In this document: piece by piece, positions 8,212-17,755 of the stretch | Position numbering within the stretch: position 1 is the stretch's first letter | How the letters are laid out: each line of letters starts with the position of its first letter | Assembly: GCF_019654955.1 (NCBI RefSeq) | Contig: NZ_BPEV01000005.1 | Coordinates: 62,001-126,000 of the forward strand | DNA length: 64,000 nt | From: Shewanella sp. KT0246 | GTDB taxonomy: Bacteria > Pseudomonadota > Gammaproteobacteria > Enterobacterales > Shewanellaceae | Direction: 5' to 3' | Made by a program: the position numbers and the translations under genes | Notes under the pieces: model-generated | Database searches by the model: none | The model's input: the letters and a program-made list of their open reading frames with translations, nothing else | What the model was told of the DNA's origin: nothing

Positions 8212-9405
8212 CTAACTTTGCAGTGCAGTGCGATAGCGTTTTAAGAGTATTTTGACTCGCTCTACATAGGCTTGGGTTTCAGGATAAGGCGGTATGCCTT
8301 GGTATTTAGTGACTGTAGTAGGTCCCGCGTTATATGCCGCGCAGGCCAAATCAATATCGTTATCGAAGCGTTTTAGTAAATAGGCCAGATACTGACTGCC
8401 GCCCCAAATATTTTGCTTAATGTCGAAAGCGTCGCTGACTCCTAACTCTTTGGCGGTTGCTGGCATGAGCTGCATAAGACCAATTGCACCGACTTTTGAG
8501 CGCGCTTTAGCATTAAAAGCGGATTCTGCATGAATAACTGCTCTTATCAGCGCTGGGTCTAAATCAAATTGTTCTGCAGCATCAGTAACATGATCGCTAT
8601 GTTTAAATGCAAACAAAGGAATACTGTGCCAATCCACTTGCGAGTTCACTTGGCAAGCAAAGCAGTCATAAAGTAAAACTTCAAAATCTGCGCTGTTCGG
8701 CACGATATTAGAGAAGGTGGTGATACCACCCTGCTCATATTGATAGATTTTCCGCTTAGGCTTATTACTCGTCTTCAGGCTTTGATCAGAAAAAGAAGCC
8801 GTTTTTAATGGCTTAACCCATTTAGGCTTGCTTACTGATTTAACTGGTGTTTGCACAGTATTTATATCAATCGGTGGCTGCTTGATGACTTTAGGTTGCA
8901 GTACTAACATAGGTTTAGGCGACTCATCAGGCAAAGCCACAATTGCAGGGTGAAGTACTTGCTGCTTTTTAGGTTTTAACAGCAGGCGACTTTCTACATC
9001 TTTACTTTCTACACCTTGGATCGGTTTTTCTGTAGGGAGTACTACAATTGGGGCTAATAACACCTGCTGTGACTTAGCCTCTGGTTTAACTTCTACCTGA
9101 GGCTCATATACTCGGGTAGGTTTAGTATGAGACGAAGATTGAAGATACTGTTTTTTTGGCTTTACTGGTTTTGCTTGCTGTGCTTTTGGTGCCACCTTAG
9201 CACTTACTTCGGCTGTAGGAGAAAGCGATTTTTGTAGTTTTAACTCAGTAGCAAGACTTTCTTCTGCCATTGGCGTCATGGATACTTTGGCTTTTTCTAT
9301 TGCCAATGGTTCAGACTCATACCCAGCAAAGGTACTACCGAGTAGCAAGGCGCTAGCGGCATAAATAGTAGCAACACTGTTAGTTAAACTCAGTAATTTA
9401 TTCAT
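8212..9405 (-). CDS. Lytic transglycosylase (SLT family) with long linker
   Basis: A 397-residue exported murein transglycosylase. It has an N-terminal signal or anchor (about 1-28), then a roughly 180-residue Pro/Lys/Gln-rich linker, then a short DUF4124-like piece (YQYEQGGITTFSNIVP, about 217-235), then the catalytic SLT domain (about 275-397). That domain has HAESAFNAKARSKVGAIGLM (catalytic Glu), QLMPATAKELG and CAAYNAGPTTVTKY. It cleaves the MurNAc-GlcNAc bond of peptidoglycan in the periplasm. It is first of a two-gene unit with the M28 peptidase, which suggests joint work on cell-wall or periplasmic turnover. The linker would let the catalytic head reach the murein from the membrane. 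Confidence 0.88.
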   Translation of the reverse strand: MNKLLSLTNSVATIYAASALLLGSTFAGYESEPLAIEKAKVSMTPMAEESLATELKLQKSLSPTAEVSAKVAPKAQQAKPVKPKKQYLQSSSHTKPTRVYEPQVEVKPEAKSQQVLLAPIVVLPTEKPIQGVESKDVESRLLLKPKKQQVLHPAIVALPDESPKPMLVLQPKVIKQPPIDINTVQTPVKSVSKPKWVKPLKTASFSDQSLKTSNKPKRKIYQYEQGGITTFSNIVPNSADFEVLLYDCFACQVNSQVDWHSIPLFAFKHSDHVTDAAEQFDLDPALIRAVIHAESAFNAKARSKVGAIGLMQLMPATAKELGVSDAFDIKQNIWGGSQYLAYLLKRFDNDIDLACAAYNAGPTTVTKYQGIPPYPETQAYVERVKILLKRYRTALQS

Positions 9406-10017
9406 TCTTCTTATAATTATTTAATAAAACTATCTGTCTTTTTTGTATCAATCACAGCTGGTTACTTGAGCAAGTCAATTAGTAAAACACTAGGCTTACT
9501 ATTTATTCACCTTTGGCTATCGAGTCCAGTTAAGCTTAATGTTATCTGTCTCATCTCCCCATAATAGCCACAAATCAGTTCAAAGTTCATCCTAGTCGGT
9601 TAAAAGCGGTGTGTTTTTATTAAACACATTTTTACAATCTAACCAAAAACCCGATTAAAAACAGGATTAAAACCTTATAAAATGAATGCTTTACATTTAG
9701 CTACAACGAAATACTGATTAAACTATAAAATCATGAACAAAAAATAGATATTATTTTTTTTATCATTAAAAAACATAAAGCTAAAACAAAACAGTGATGG
9801 GTGTTTTTTATACCCTTACACAAAAAAATCATGGTTTTATTGGATGTTTTCATTAAAATGAGTTGTTATTACGTTGCGTTGATTGAATAACTGTTGTTAA
9901 GTATTATTTATCAACTTTTTCATCGTTAATTTAAGCTTAATTTAAAATTTATAAGCTAGTCTGTAAGTTGGCAAAATCTCAAACTCATAATAATTAAGCC
10001 AAGCTAAAGGGAAGATC
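9406..10017. other. Long AT-rich intergenic region
   Basis: This 612-bp region between divergent genes must hold the promoters of the transglycosylase and the AbgT-type gene. It is rich in A/T runs near 9740-9830. I see no ORF with a ribosome site and no strong hairpin. Confidence 0.5.
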
Positions 10018-11649
10018 ATGTCCGTTACATCATCAAATACTACGCCGCCTAATAATGGGGCACCACCAACCAACAATACACCACAAGATCTCGCTTCAAG
10101 TGGGGCTTTCGTAAAATTCCTTAATATTGTTGAGCGTTTAGGTAACTTATTACCTCACCCAATTACTTTATTTGCCATGTTCTGTTTAGCCGTGATCGCT
10201 CTCAGTGGTATCGCAGGCTATTTCGAACTCACGGTCGCAGACCCTAGACCAATTGGTAGTTCAGGTCGCAGCGAAGACGGCCTTATTCACGTTGTCAGCC
10301 TAATGAATGCCGAAGGCTTGAGAATGATTGTCTCAAACCTCGTCACTAACTTTACTGGCTTCACGCCACTAGGTACCGTACTTGTTGCCTTATTAGGTGT
10401 AGGTATTGCCGAACGTTCAGGCCTGCTTTCTGCCGCTATGCGTTTATTGGTAATGGGCGCGTCAAAGCGTTTGGTTACCCTAACAATTGTGTTTGCAGGT
10501 ATTGTCTCGAATACAGCATCAGAGCTAGGTTATGTGGTGCTTATCCCAATGGCAGCAATGATATTCCATTCATTGGGCCGTCATCCTTTAGCGGGTCTAG
10601 CAGCTGCCTTTGCTGGGGTTTCAGGTGGTTACAGTGCCAACTTGCTACTCGGCACCGTCGATCCATTACTGTCTGGTATCACTGAAGCCGCTGCGCAAAT
10701 GATTGACCCTGATTATATCGTTGGCCCTGAAGTAAACTGGTATTTCATGTTCGTGTCTACGTTTTTAATCACCACCTTAGGCGCGATTGTTACTGAGAAA
10801 ATTGTTGAGCCCAAATTAGGTAAATATGATGTTTCAGAAGCGGCTGATGATTTATCTGAACAACAGATGGATAAAGTCACACAAACTGAAAAACATGCAT
10901 TAAAAATGGCAGGAATTTCAGTATTAGTGTTTTCCGCATTATTAGCCCTAACTATCGTGCCTGACTGGGGTGCATTGCGTAACCCTGATACCGGCTTAGT
11001 GGCTGGTTCACCTTTCTTAAAGGGAATTGTCGCCTTCATCTTTATTGGTTTTGCGATACCAGGACTAGTTTACGGTAAAGTCGTTGGCACCATGAATAAA
11101 GATACTGACGTGATTAATGCAATGTCACACAGTATGAGCACCATGGGCATGTACATCGTTCTTGTGTTCTTTGCTTCGCAGTTTGTTGCTTTCTTTAAAT
11201 GGACAAACTTAGGCGCAGTTCTTGCGGTAACGGGCGCAGATGCCTTAAGCAGTATTGGCTTAACTGGGCCATTAGTGTTCGTGTTGTTTATTATGCTGTG
11301 TGGCGTGATTAACTTAATGCTAGGTAGTGCTTCTGCACAATGGGCAGTCACCGCACCTATTTTTGTGCCTATGTTGATGTTAGTAGGTTATGCCCCAGAA
11401 ACCATCCAAGCAGCGTATCGTATTGGTGACTCTGTCACTAACTTGATCACCCCAATGATGAGTTACTTCGGGCTTATCCTTGCGGTAGCAAGTCGTTATA
11501 AGAAAGACTTAGGTATCGGCACACTCATCGCCACCATGTTGCCATACTCAATCGTGTTCTTTATTGGTTGGACACTGTTCTTCTTCCTATGGGTATTCGT
11601 ACTTGGTTTCCCTGTAGGTCCTGGTGCTGCGACTTACTACACGCCGTAA
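10018..11649 (+). CDS. AbgT-family transporter
   Basis: A 543-residue inner-membrane protein with about 11-13 hydrophobic helices. Its sequence pattern is that of the AbgT/MtrF family: FLNIVERLGNLLPHPITLFA near the start, the ELGYVVLIPMAAMIF helix, GGYSANLLLG, MLGSASAQWAVTAPIFVPML and GDSVTNLITPMMSYF. The family takes up p-aminobenzoyl-glutamate (E. coli AbgT) or exports sulfonamides and PABA (MtrF, YdaH), using the ion gradient. GGGAAG precedes the ATG. No abgAB hydrolase genes are near, so a drug- or PABA-export role is as likely as uptake. Confidence 0.9.
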   Translation: MSVTSSNTTPPNNGAPPTNNTPQDLASSGAFVKFLNIVERLGNLLPHPITLFAMFCLAVIALSGIAGYFELTVADPRPIGSSGRSEDGLIHVVSLMNAEGLRMIVSNLVTNFTGFTPLGTVLVALLGVGIAERSGLLSAAMRLLVMGASKRLVTLTIVFAGIVSNTASELGYVVLIPMAAMIFHSLGRHPLAGLAAAFAGVSGGYSANLLLGTVDPLLSGITEAAAQMIDPDYIVGPEVNWYFMFVSTFLITTLGAIVTEKIVEPKLGKYDVSEAADDLSEQQMDKVTQTEKHALKMAGISVLVFSALLALTIVPDWGALRNPDTGLVAGSPFLKGIVAFIFIGFAIPGLVYGKVVGTMNKDTDVINAMSHSMSTMGMYIVLVFFASQFVAFFKWTNLGAVLAVTGADALSSIGLTGPLVFVLFIMLCGVINLMLGSASAQWAVTAPIFVPMLMLVGYAPETIQAAYRIGDSVTNLITPMMSYFGLILAVASRYKKDLGIGTLIATMLPYSIVFFIGWTLFFFLWVFVLGFPVGPGAATYYTP

Positions 11650-11675
11650 TCTACCAACATTCACGATAATCAAAC

Positions 11676-11708
11676 GATATTCGGCAGCCCAATTGGCTGC
11701 CGAATATC
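11676..11708. terminator. Strong hairpin between convergent genes
   Basis: A perfect 14-bp inverted repeat (GATATTCGGCAGCC and its complement) with a 5-base loop sits between the AbgT-type gene and the convergent permease gene. It has only weak T-runs on each side, so it may serve as a two-way terminator that depends mainly on the stem. Confidence 0.65.
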
Positions 11709-11734
11709 CATCTAGAGATTCAAGTAGTTTCTCT

Positions 11735-14134
11735 TTATTCGTAACGTAGCTTCAATGATGGTCGGGCACTAGCCACGCTGTAGGCGATACAAGCTACTGT
11801 TAACCAAGTTATCGTTGCCACCATAGTTACAGCAATACCGTATGACACCATTGATTGAGAAACTCTCTCGCTAAAATGACTTAACCAATCATTCACCAGC
11901 CAGTAGGTCAGCGGAAAAGCAATTAGCGCACTCACTCCAACCAACAACATGAATTCTTTTGCCAACAAATTCACCAAACCGAATACTGTGTCGCCCAACA
12001 CTTTTCTAATCGCGACTTCCTTGCTGCGTCTTAGTGCACTAAATGATGCTAAACCTAGAATACCAACACACGTAAGGATAATGGCGAGCGCTGAGAAAAT
12101 CATCACTACTTCTGTCACCTGACGATCTGTCCGGTAAATCATTTGGTAATTATCCGATACTAGTTCAAGCTCTGAAATTTCCTTGTTTATTTGCCTTTTT
12201 AATACGGATTTTATGTCGCTTTTTACTGTTCCATAATGCTCCGCATCGAAGTTCACTACCAATCTGGCTACATTCTGATACGACATCCCACATATGATCA
12301 CCACAGGCATAGACACATCTTTGACCGAACCGACTTTTAGGTCCTCAATCACGCCAACCACTTTCCCTTGATCAGCTTCGTTAAACGTCAATACTTGTCC
12401 AATCGCATTTTGTGGGTCCTGAAATCCTGCCTGCTTAGCCAGTTGTCTTGTTATTAAGATTGATGCTGTCGCGACGCCATCATCATGCTTCTTATACCAA
12501 TCAGCTGCAAAATCAGCAGAGAAATCACGACCTGCGATAAGGTTAAACCCATGAGTTTTAGCAATGTCAAAGCCTGCACCGATAAAAGGAATCACTTCGC
12601 CATCTTCTGGGCCTCCTGGCCAAGAGAACATTATCGAACTTCCGATAGCCTGAGTGAGATCAGTATCGAAAGCAGCGACAGAATTTACACCTGGAATACG
12701 TTGAATTTCACCCAAAAGCGCTGAATTATTGACATAGAACACATCATTGGTGTCTAAGCCAGTGATCAGTAATTTATGCTGCTTCTGGTAACCTACAGGC
12801 AAAGTATCAAGTAAGCGAAGCTGCTGATATAAAGTGATAGAGCTAATGATGAGTGAGATTGATAACGCTGATTGCAACACCAATAAAGATTTACGCACCC
12901 AGATAGCAGTTTTACCTCGTTGCAGATCTCCGCTCAGAACACGTTTGGCGCTAAAGGAAGAGATAAAGAGCGCTGGGTACAGCCCTGCAACCAAGCCAAC
13001 AAGTAATGTAATGATTAGAATAAAGCCACTAAAACTGGAGGCGTAATCTAAAGTTAAATTGCGCTCGACAAGGCCATTAAACCACGGCAGGCAGAGCTCC
13101 ACTATTGAACAGGCTATCACTGCTGCGATGGTTGTCAGTAAAATAGATTCGCTCAGAAACTGGCAAACCAATTGTAGCCTTGATGCCCCTAAAGCTTTGC
13201 GTACACCTACTTCTTTTGCTCGTTGGCTTGACTGCGCGATACTCATGTTGATGAAATTTACACTGACAATAACAATCAACAAGATGCTTAAACCGATACA
13301 GATTAATACTGTGGTTTCTGAACCACCTTCTTTCAATTCATAACGACTGTGAGAGGTTAGATGAATTTTAGCTAAAGGTTGTAGGGTAACATTTACGATT
13401 TCTTGGGATTCATACGCTAACTCATTAAACAATATTTGCGCCTGCTCAGCGATATCTTTAACATCTGCCCCCTCTTTAACTCGTAAATAATTATAACCAT
13501 TGTTTGATGCAAGCGTCATGGTGCTCAATAATGCTGGGGGCATATATGTTAATGAGTCAAAAGAAAAATGACTATTTTCAGGTAAATCAGCAATAACTGC
13601 AGCTACCGTCCAATGACCTTCTTTACGCTGAAGAGTTTCACCAACGACATTTGTATTACCAAACAAACGTAACGCCTCTTTATGAGTAATGACCAACTTA
13701 TCAGGTTGAGTTAACCCTGTTTCGAGTGAGCCATCAAGCAATTTAATATCAATAAAATCTAATATATTAGGTGTTGCGGAATACAAGTTTTCTAACTTAA
13801 CGAACTCGCCTTTAATGGTGACTTGATCATCGATCATGCTATTTAAAATAGTCAAAGTAAAAATATCGGTTACACCAGTCAAACGATCAAGATGTTGCGC
13901 TAGTGCTGGGCTAGATATTGGTGCGCTTGCAGATATAGGAATAAAATATTGCGACACTCTGTAGGTATTTTCATGTTGTGGCTGAAACTGATCATAGGAG
14001 CGTTCAAAATTCACAAATAAGGCCACCATTATTGCAGCAGCAAGACCGATTGATAGACCAAATAGATTTAACAATACATGCTGCTTTTGGCGCTTAAATG
14101 CTCGTAATGCTGAAATAAAGTAATTATTAAGCAT
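11735..14134 (-). CDS. FtsX/MacB-type ABC transporter permease
   Basis: A 799-residue permease with two MacB/FtsX modules. One membrane helix near 20-40 is followed by a periplasmic MacB_PCD domain and three helices near 290-410. A second helix at about 430-450 is followed by another periplasmic domain, and three helices lie near 680-790 (SFSALRRSKEVAIRKVLG, repeated in the first half as AKEVGVRKALGASRLQL). I chose the ATG at 14134, which overlaps the end of the ATPase gene by 8 bp, over the one at 14170. It works with the ATPase and adaptor upstream as an exporter or mechanotransmission system. The double-FtsX layout is common in Bacteroidetes. Confidence 0.88.
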   Translation of the reverse strand: MLNNYFISALRAFKRQKQHVLLNLFGLSIGLAAAIMVALFVNFERSYDQFQPQHENTYRVSQYFIPISASAPISSPALAQHLDRLTGVTDIFTLTILNSMIDDQVTIKGEFVKLENLYSATPNILDFIDIKLLDGSLETGLTQPDKLVITHKEALRLFGNTNVVGETLQRKEGHWTVAAVIADLPENSHFSFDSLTYMPPALLSTMTLASNNGYNYLRVKEGADVKDIAEQAQILFNELAYESQEIVNVTLQPLAKIHLTSHSRYELKEGGSETTVLICIGLSILLIVIVSVNFINMSIAQSSQRAKEVGVRKALGASRLQLVCQFLSESILLTTIAAVIACSIVELCLPWFNGLVERNLTLDYASSFSGFILIITLLVGLVAGLYPALFISSFSAKRVLSGDLQRGKTAIWVRKSLLVLQSALSISLIISSITLYQQLRLLDTLPVGYQKQHKLLITGLDTNDVFYVNNSALLGEIQRIPGVNSVAAFDTDLTQAIGSSIMFSWPGGPEDGEVIPFIGAGFDIAKTHGFNLIAGRDFSADFAADWYKKHDDGVATASILITRQLAKQAGFQDPQNAIGQVLTFNEADQGKVVGVIEDLKVGSVKDVSMPVVIICGMSYQNVARLVVNFDAEHYGTVKSDIKSVLKRQINKEISELELVSDNYQMIYRTDRQVTEVVMIFSALAIILTCVGILGLASFSALRRSKEVAIRKVLGDTVFGLVNLLAKEFMLLVGVSALIAFPLTYWLVNDWLSHFSERVSQSMVSYGIAVTMVATITWLTVACIAYSVASARPSLKLRYE

Positions 14135-14828
14135 ACTGCACCTCACGTTGAGTTTCAGTCGCGTTATCAAGCATAATCTGACCGTCGAATAAGCGAACTA
14201 CACGACTAGCAAACTTGGCATCTTTTTCAGAGTGAGTCACCATCACGATTGTCGTTCCTGCTTGATTCAACTCCCGCAGCATCATCATGACTTCTTCACC
14301 ATTTTTTGAATCCAAATTACCCGTGGGCTCATCCGCTAAGATAAGTTTAGGATTAATAACCAACGCTCTAGCTACCGCGACTCTTTGCTGCTGGCCACCT
14401 GATAGTTGCTGGGGTAAATGACTAGCTCGGTGATCAATATTAACTCGCTTCAACATCGCATCAACTCGTTCAGTTCGTTGTGACTTCGATATCCCTTGAT
14501 ACTGCAATGGTAATGCGACGTTTTCTCTCACGGTTAAATCATCAATAAGGTTAAAGCTCTGAAATACAAAACCAATATTCGACTTGCGCACCTGAGCTAG
14601 TTTTTTTTCATTAAATTGACTTAACTCGGTCGTGTCAAAATAAAACTGTCCCTCAGACGGTGAGTCCAACATCCCGAGAATCGATAGTAAGGTTGATTTA
14701 CCACATCCAGATGGCCCCATTACAGCAAGAAACTCTCCCTCTTCAATATTGAGAGATAAATTATTTAGAGCGGTTGTTTCAACATCTTCGGTACGAAATA
14801 CACGTGATAAGTTTTGTAATTTAATCAT
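14127..14828 (-). CDS. ABC transporter ATP-binding protein (MacB/LolD type)
   Basis: A 233-residue ATPase with Walker A GPSGCGKST (about residue 37), Q-loop FQSFNLIDDLTV, signature LSGGQQQR and Walker B LILADEPTGNLD, followed by the H-loop THSEKDA. The NLDSKNGEEVM style is that of the LolD/MacB/FtsE group that partners FtsX-type permeases. It sits between the adaptor (54 bp upstream) and the permease (8-bp overlap), so the three genes form one operon. Confidence 0.95.
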   Translation of the reverse strand: MIKLQNLSRVFRTEDVETTALNNLSLNIEEGEFLAVMGPSGCGKSTLLSILGMLDSPSEGQFYFDTTELSQFNEKKLAQVRKSNIGFVFQSFNLIDDLTVRENVALPLQYQGISKSQRTERVDAMLKRVNIDHRASHLPQQLSGGQQQRVAVARALVINPKLILADEPTGNLDSKNGEEVMMMLRELNQAGTTIVMVTHSEKDAKFASRVVRLFDGQIMLDNATETQREVQYA

Positions 14829-14882
14829 TTTGTTTTATCCCTAAATCGTTAAATAATTTGTAAAATAAGTGCTGTTTTAAAT

Positions 14883-16142
14883 TTAAAGTAGAAGCTGTAA
14901 GGAATCGGCTTTCTCAAATGCGCTATATCCAGAGGTGATAACTTTGTCAAACGAGCTCAAGCCACTGATCACCTGATAATATTTTTGATTTTTCTTACCT
15001 AATTTAATTTGGCGACGGCTCGCACTTTGTCCATCCTCGCTTACTACGAACACCCAGTTACCACCGGTTTCAACGGTATAAGATCCACGCTCAAGTAATA
15101 ACGCTTGGCTGGCTTGAGGGCTAAACATCAAGTCAATATCAAGGCTTTGGCCACGCTTAACGCCAACGATAGCTTCAGGAAGGTCAAACTCGATTTTAAA
15201 TGATGACTGGTTTACACGACTGTCGATTTTGGTGATATTCAATTCATGTTCAGTTCCATTGAAAGACAGCTTAGCTAGCATCCCTAGCTGCACTTGATTT
15301 AAGTAATACTCATCAACATTAATCACCAATTTGTACTTACCCGGAATGTCGATTCGTCCCAAACGGCTGCCTGCTGACTTAGACTCACCCAGTTCAACAT
15401 TAAACTCACTTAAGTATCCGCTAATAGGTGACTTTACTAATAAGTTTTCAACATTTTTACGGGCAAAATTTAGATTAGATTCAAGCATTACTGCACTGTC
15501 TTTAAGCTGAGAAACCTGTAATTCTCTAATCGCATCTTCTTGTTGCTGGCGTTGCTTAGTCAGCGATTGTCGTTTTTGGTAGTAGCTTCTATCTTGTTTC
15601 AAATTCAGCAAGTGCTCTTGAGCTAATACACCTTGCTCAACTAATGGCTGAGACTGAGTGATCTTTCGATTGAGATGTGCCAACTGCAATTCAACTTCTA
15701 GCAAGTCACGTTTAAGGTTTAAGCGATTGGTTTCCATTGTCATCTGGGTATTTCGAAGAAAATTCAGCTGTTCGGTCACTTGTGCCTCACGGCTCATTAC
15801 ATCCAGTTGTAATGCTGTATTTGCTAAGCGCAATAATGGCTGCCCCTTTTCAACATAAGCTCCTTGTTCAACCAAACGCTCCTCCACTCGACCACCTGCG
15901 ATAGTGTCCAGAAATAGTGTTGTTTTCGGACTGATACTGCCCCTTAGGCGTAAACTGTCAGCAAACTCACCTTCTACTACAGTCGATACTGTGACACTGC
16001 TCAGATTTACCTTTTGCATCCTTCCTTCTGGCTGAAATGACTGCCAGTAAACAATGATGCTGATAATAAACACTGGTAAACATGCTTTGATTAGCCACTT
16101 TTTCCATTGTCTTGCTTTATTGGGAGTAATTTTCTTGTCCAT
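14883..16142 (-). CDS. HlyD/MacA-like periplasmic adaptor
   Basis: A 419-residue membrane-fusion protein. One N-terminal helix (about 15-35) anchors it. A lipoyl-like half motif (AGGRVEERLVEQGAYVEKGQ) is followed by a long coiled coil (about 115-225). The second half motif (VKSPISGYLSEFNVELGESK) and beta-barrel domains come after that. It links the inner-membrane ABC pump to an outer-membrane channel or envelope target. It is the first gene of the adaptor-ATPase-permease operon and faces the response regulator gene across 230 bp that hold two operator-like palindromes. Confidence 0.9.
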   Translation of the reverse strand: MDKKITPNKARQWKKWLIKACLPVFIISIIVYWQSFQPEGRMQKVNLSSVTVSTVVEGEFADSLRLRGSISPKTTLFLDTIAGGRVEERLVEQGAYVEKGQPLLRLANTALQLDVMSREAQVTEQLNFLRNTQMTMETNRLNLKRDLLEVELQLAHLNRKITQSQPLVEQGVLAQEHLLNLKQDRSYYQKRQSLTKQRQQQEDAIRELQVSQLKDSAVMLESNLNFARKNVENLLVKSPISGYLSEFNVELGESKSAGSRLGRIDIPGKYKLVINVDEYYLNQVQLGMLAKLSFNGTEHELNITKIDSRVNQSSFKIEFDLPEAIVGVKRGQSLDIDLMFSPQASQALLLERGSYTVETGGNWVFVVSEDGQSASRRQIKLGKKNQKYYQVISGLSSFDKVITSGYSAFEKADSLQLLL

Positions 16143-16178
16143 GTTGAACGTCCTAATCCTTTAATGTTCCTTACATAT

Positions 16179-16194
16179 TCCAAGAGTCATGCCA
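16179..16194 (-). promoter_or_regulatory. Possible degenerate sigma-54 promoter of the ABC operon
   Basis: Reverse strand TGGCATGACTCTTGG has the -24 TGGCA element and a correctly spaced TTGG where the -12 TTGC is expected. It ends about 37 bp before the adaptor start. The missing -12 C makes this only a candidate, but the adjacent sigma-54 activator gene and the upstream palindromes support it. Confidence 0.4.
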
Positions 16195-16257
16195 AAAATA
16201 AAAATCTCATAAAATCAATAGCTAATAGGTTATTCTAAAAATCACTAATCATTATAC

Positions 16258-16306
16258 TGTCCGTAAACAGAACACTATAAAACGATAATCTGTCCATTTT
16301 TGGACA
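16258..16306. promoter_or_regulatory. Two TGTYC/GRACA palindromes (activator sites)
   Basis: TGTCCGTAAACAGAACA (16258-16274) and TGTCCATTTTTGGACA (16291-16306) are inverted repeats of the same half-site TGT(C/T)C, with 7- and 6-base spacers, 33 bp apart. They sit between the ABC operon and the response regulator gene and are placed as upstream activator sites for either direction. Confidence 0.6.
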
Positions 16307-16372
16307 TTAACCTTGTGTATAACGACAATCATAAGTACATTAATTTAACCGTTTAGCTACATATAGAGCACA

Positions 16373-17755
16373 ATGAATAGGTCCCAAGGCAGTATTTTGA
16401 TTGTTGATGACAATGCGGATATTTTGACAGCATCCCGTTTACTGCTTAAGCAGCATTATCAACAAGTTAAAACAACAACTGATCCGCACCAAATAAGCCA
16501 CTACATACAACAATTTGAAATTGATGTCGTGTTGTTAGATATGAACTTCACTCAGGATGCGATCAGCGGAAAAGAGGGCTTGTATTGGCTACAGCAAATA
16601 CTGTCACTTAAACCGAGTACGACTGTGATCATGATGACGGCATACGCCGATATGAACTTAGCTATTCAAGCGATAAAAGCTGGAGCAGCTGACTTTATTG
16701 CTAAGCCTTGGCAAAACGAAGCATTAATTGCAGTGGTTGCAGCGGCGTTTACTCACGCACAGACCAAACAAGAACGCGATAACCTCAGTCGACAGAATCG
16801 TGGACTCAATAATGCATTAGCGGGTCAACATATCCCATTTCTCGGTGAAAGCCCTGCCATGTTGCAGGTCTTTAATACTATAGAGAAAGCTGGTAAAACC
16901 GACGCCAACATCCTAATTTTAGGTGAGAGTGGAACGGGCAAAGAGCTTGCAGCTCGTGCTGTGCACCAATCAAGTCAACGCGCAGATAAGGCTTTCATCG
17001 GTGTAGATATGGGGTCAGTTTCAGATAGTTTGTTTGAGAGTGAATTATTCGGCCATAAAAAAGGGGCTTTTACCGACGCTAAACAAGATAGGGTTGGTCG
17101 CTTCGAATTAGCTCATAATGGCAGCCTATTCCTTGATGAAATCGGTAACTTGCCATTATCACAACAAGCGAAATTGCTCGCGGTACTGCAAAACAGACAA
17201 GTAACACCTATTGGCAGTAATAAACCAATTAATTTTGATACTCGCCTCATATGCGCAACTAATCATAATTTGCTACAAGCAATCGATTCTGGCGAATTTA
17301 GACAAGATTTTTTATATCGCATCAATACCATTGAGATTCAACTTCCTCCTTTACGTGAACGTGTAGAAGACATCCCATTATTAATACAACATTATCTGTC
17401 TCACTTCTCGCAAAAATATCAACGTCATTTGAGCATATTTCCGAGTGATTTATCCCGCTTATGTCAATATCGTTGGCCAGGTAATGTTCGGGAGTTAGCA
17501 CATTCAATTGAACGTTCTGTCATTCTCAGTGAAGGAAGTCATTTAGATATTTCAGCCATTATCAGTAATACTGGAGCAACAGTTACACCATCACCTTCAG
17601 CTCAGCAACCAGACAATTTCAACTTGCAAGATGTTGAAAAGCATACGGTTGCCTCCGCACTAGCGCACTTCCAAGGTAATGTCAGTCACGCAGCGAAAGC
17701 ACTTGGCTTAACACGTGGTGCACTGTATCGCAGGTTAGAAAAATATGAGCTTTAA
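16373..17755 (+). CDS. Sigma-54-dependent response regulator (GAFTDA variant)
   Basis: A 460-residue NtrC-type regulator. The receiver domain is at about 1-125, with the phospho-acceptor Asp in VVLLDMNF. The AAA+ domain (about 145-380) has Walker A GESGTGKE and Walker B LFLDEIGNL, with RWPGNVREL after it. A Fis-type HTH lies at the end (GNVSHAAKALGLTRGALYRR). The sigma-54 contact loop reads GAFTDA, not GAFTGA. It overlaps the kinase gene by 11 bp, so the pair is translationally coupled. By position it most likely controls the divergent ABC exporter. Confidence 0.92.
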   Translation: MNRSQGSILIVDDNADILTASRLLLKQHYQQVKTTTDPHQISHYIQQFEIDVVLLDMNFTQDAISGKEGLYWLQQILSLKPSTTVIMMTAYADMNLAIQAIKAGAADFIAKPWQNEALIAVVAAAFTHAQTKQERDNLSRQNRGLNNALAGQHIPFLGESPAMLQVFNTIEKAGKTDANILILGESGTGKELAARAVHQSSQRADKAFIGVDMGSVSDSLFESELFGHKKGAFTDAKQDRVGRFELAHNGSLFLDEIGNLPLSQQAKLLAVLQNRQVTPIGSNKPINFDTRLICATNHNLLQAIDSGEFRQDFLYRINTIEIQLPPLRERVEDIPLLIQHYLSHFSQKYQRHLSIFPSDLSRLCQYRWPGNVRELAHSIERSVILSEGSHLDISAIISNTGATVTPSPSAQQPDNFNLQDVEKHTVASALAHFQGNVSHAAKALGLTRGALYRRLEKYEL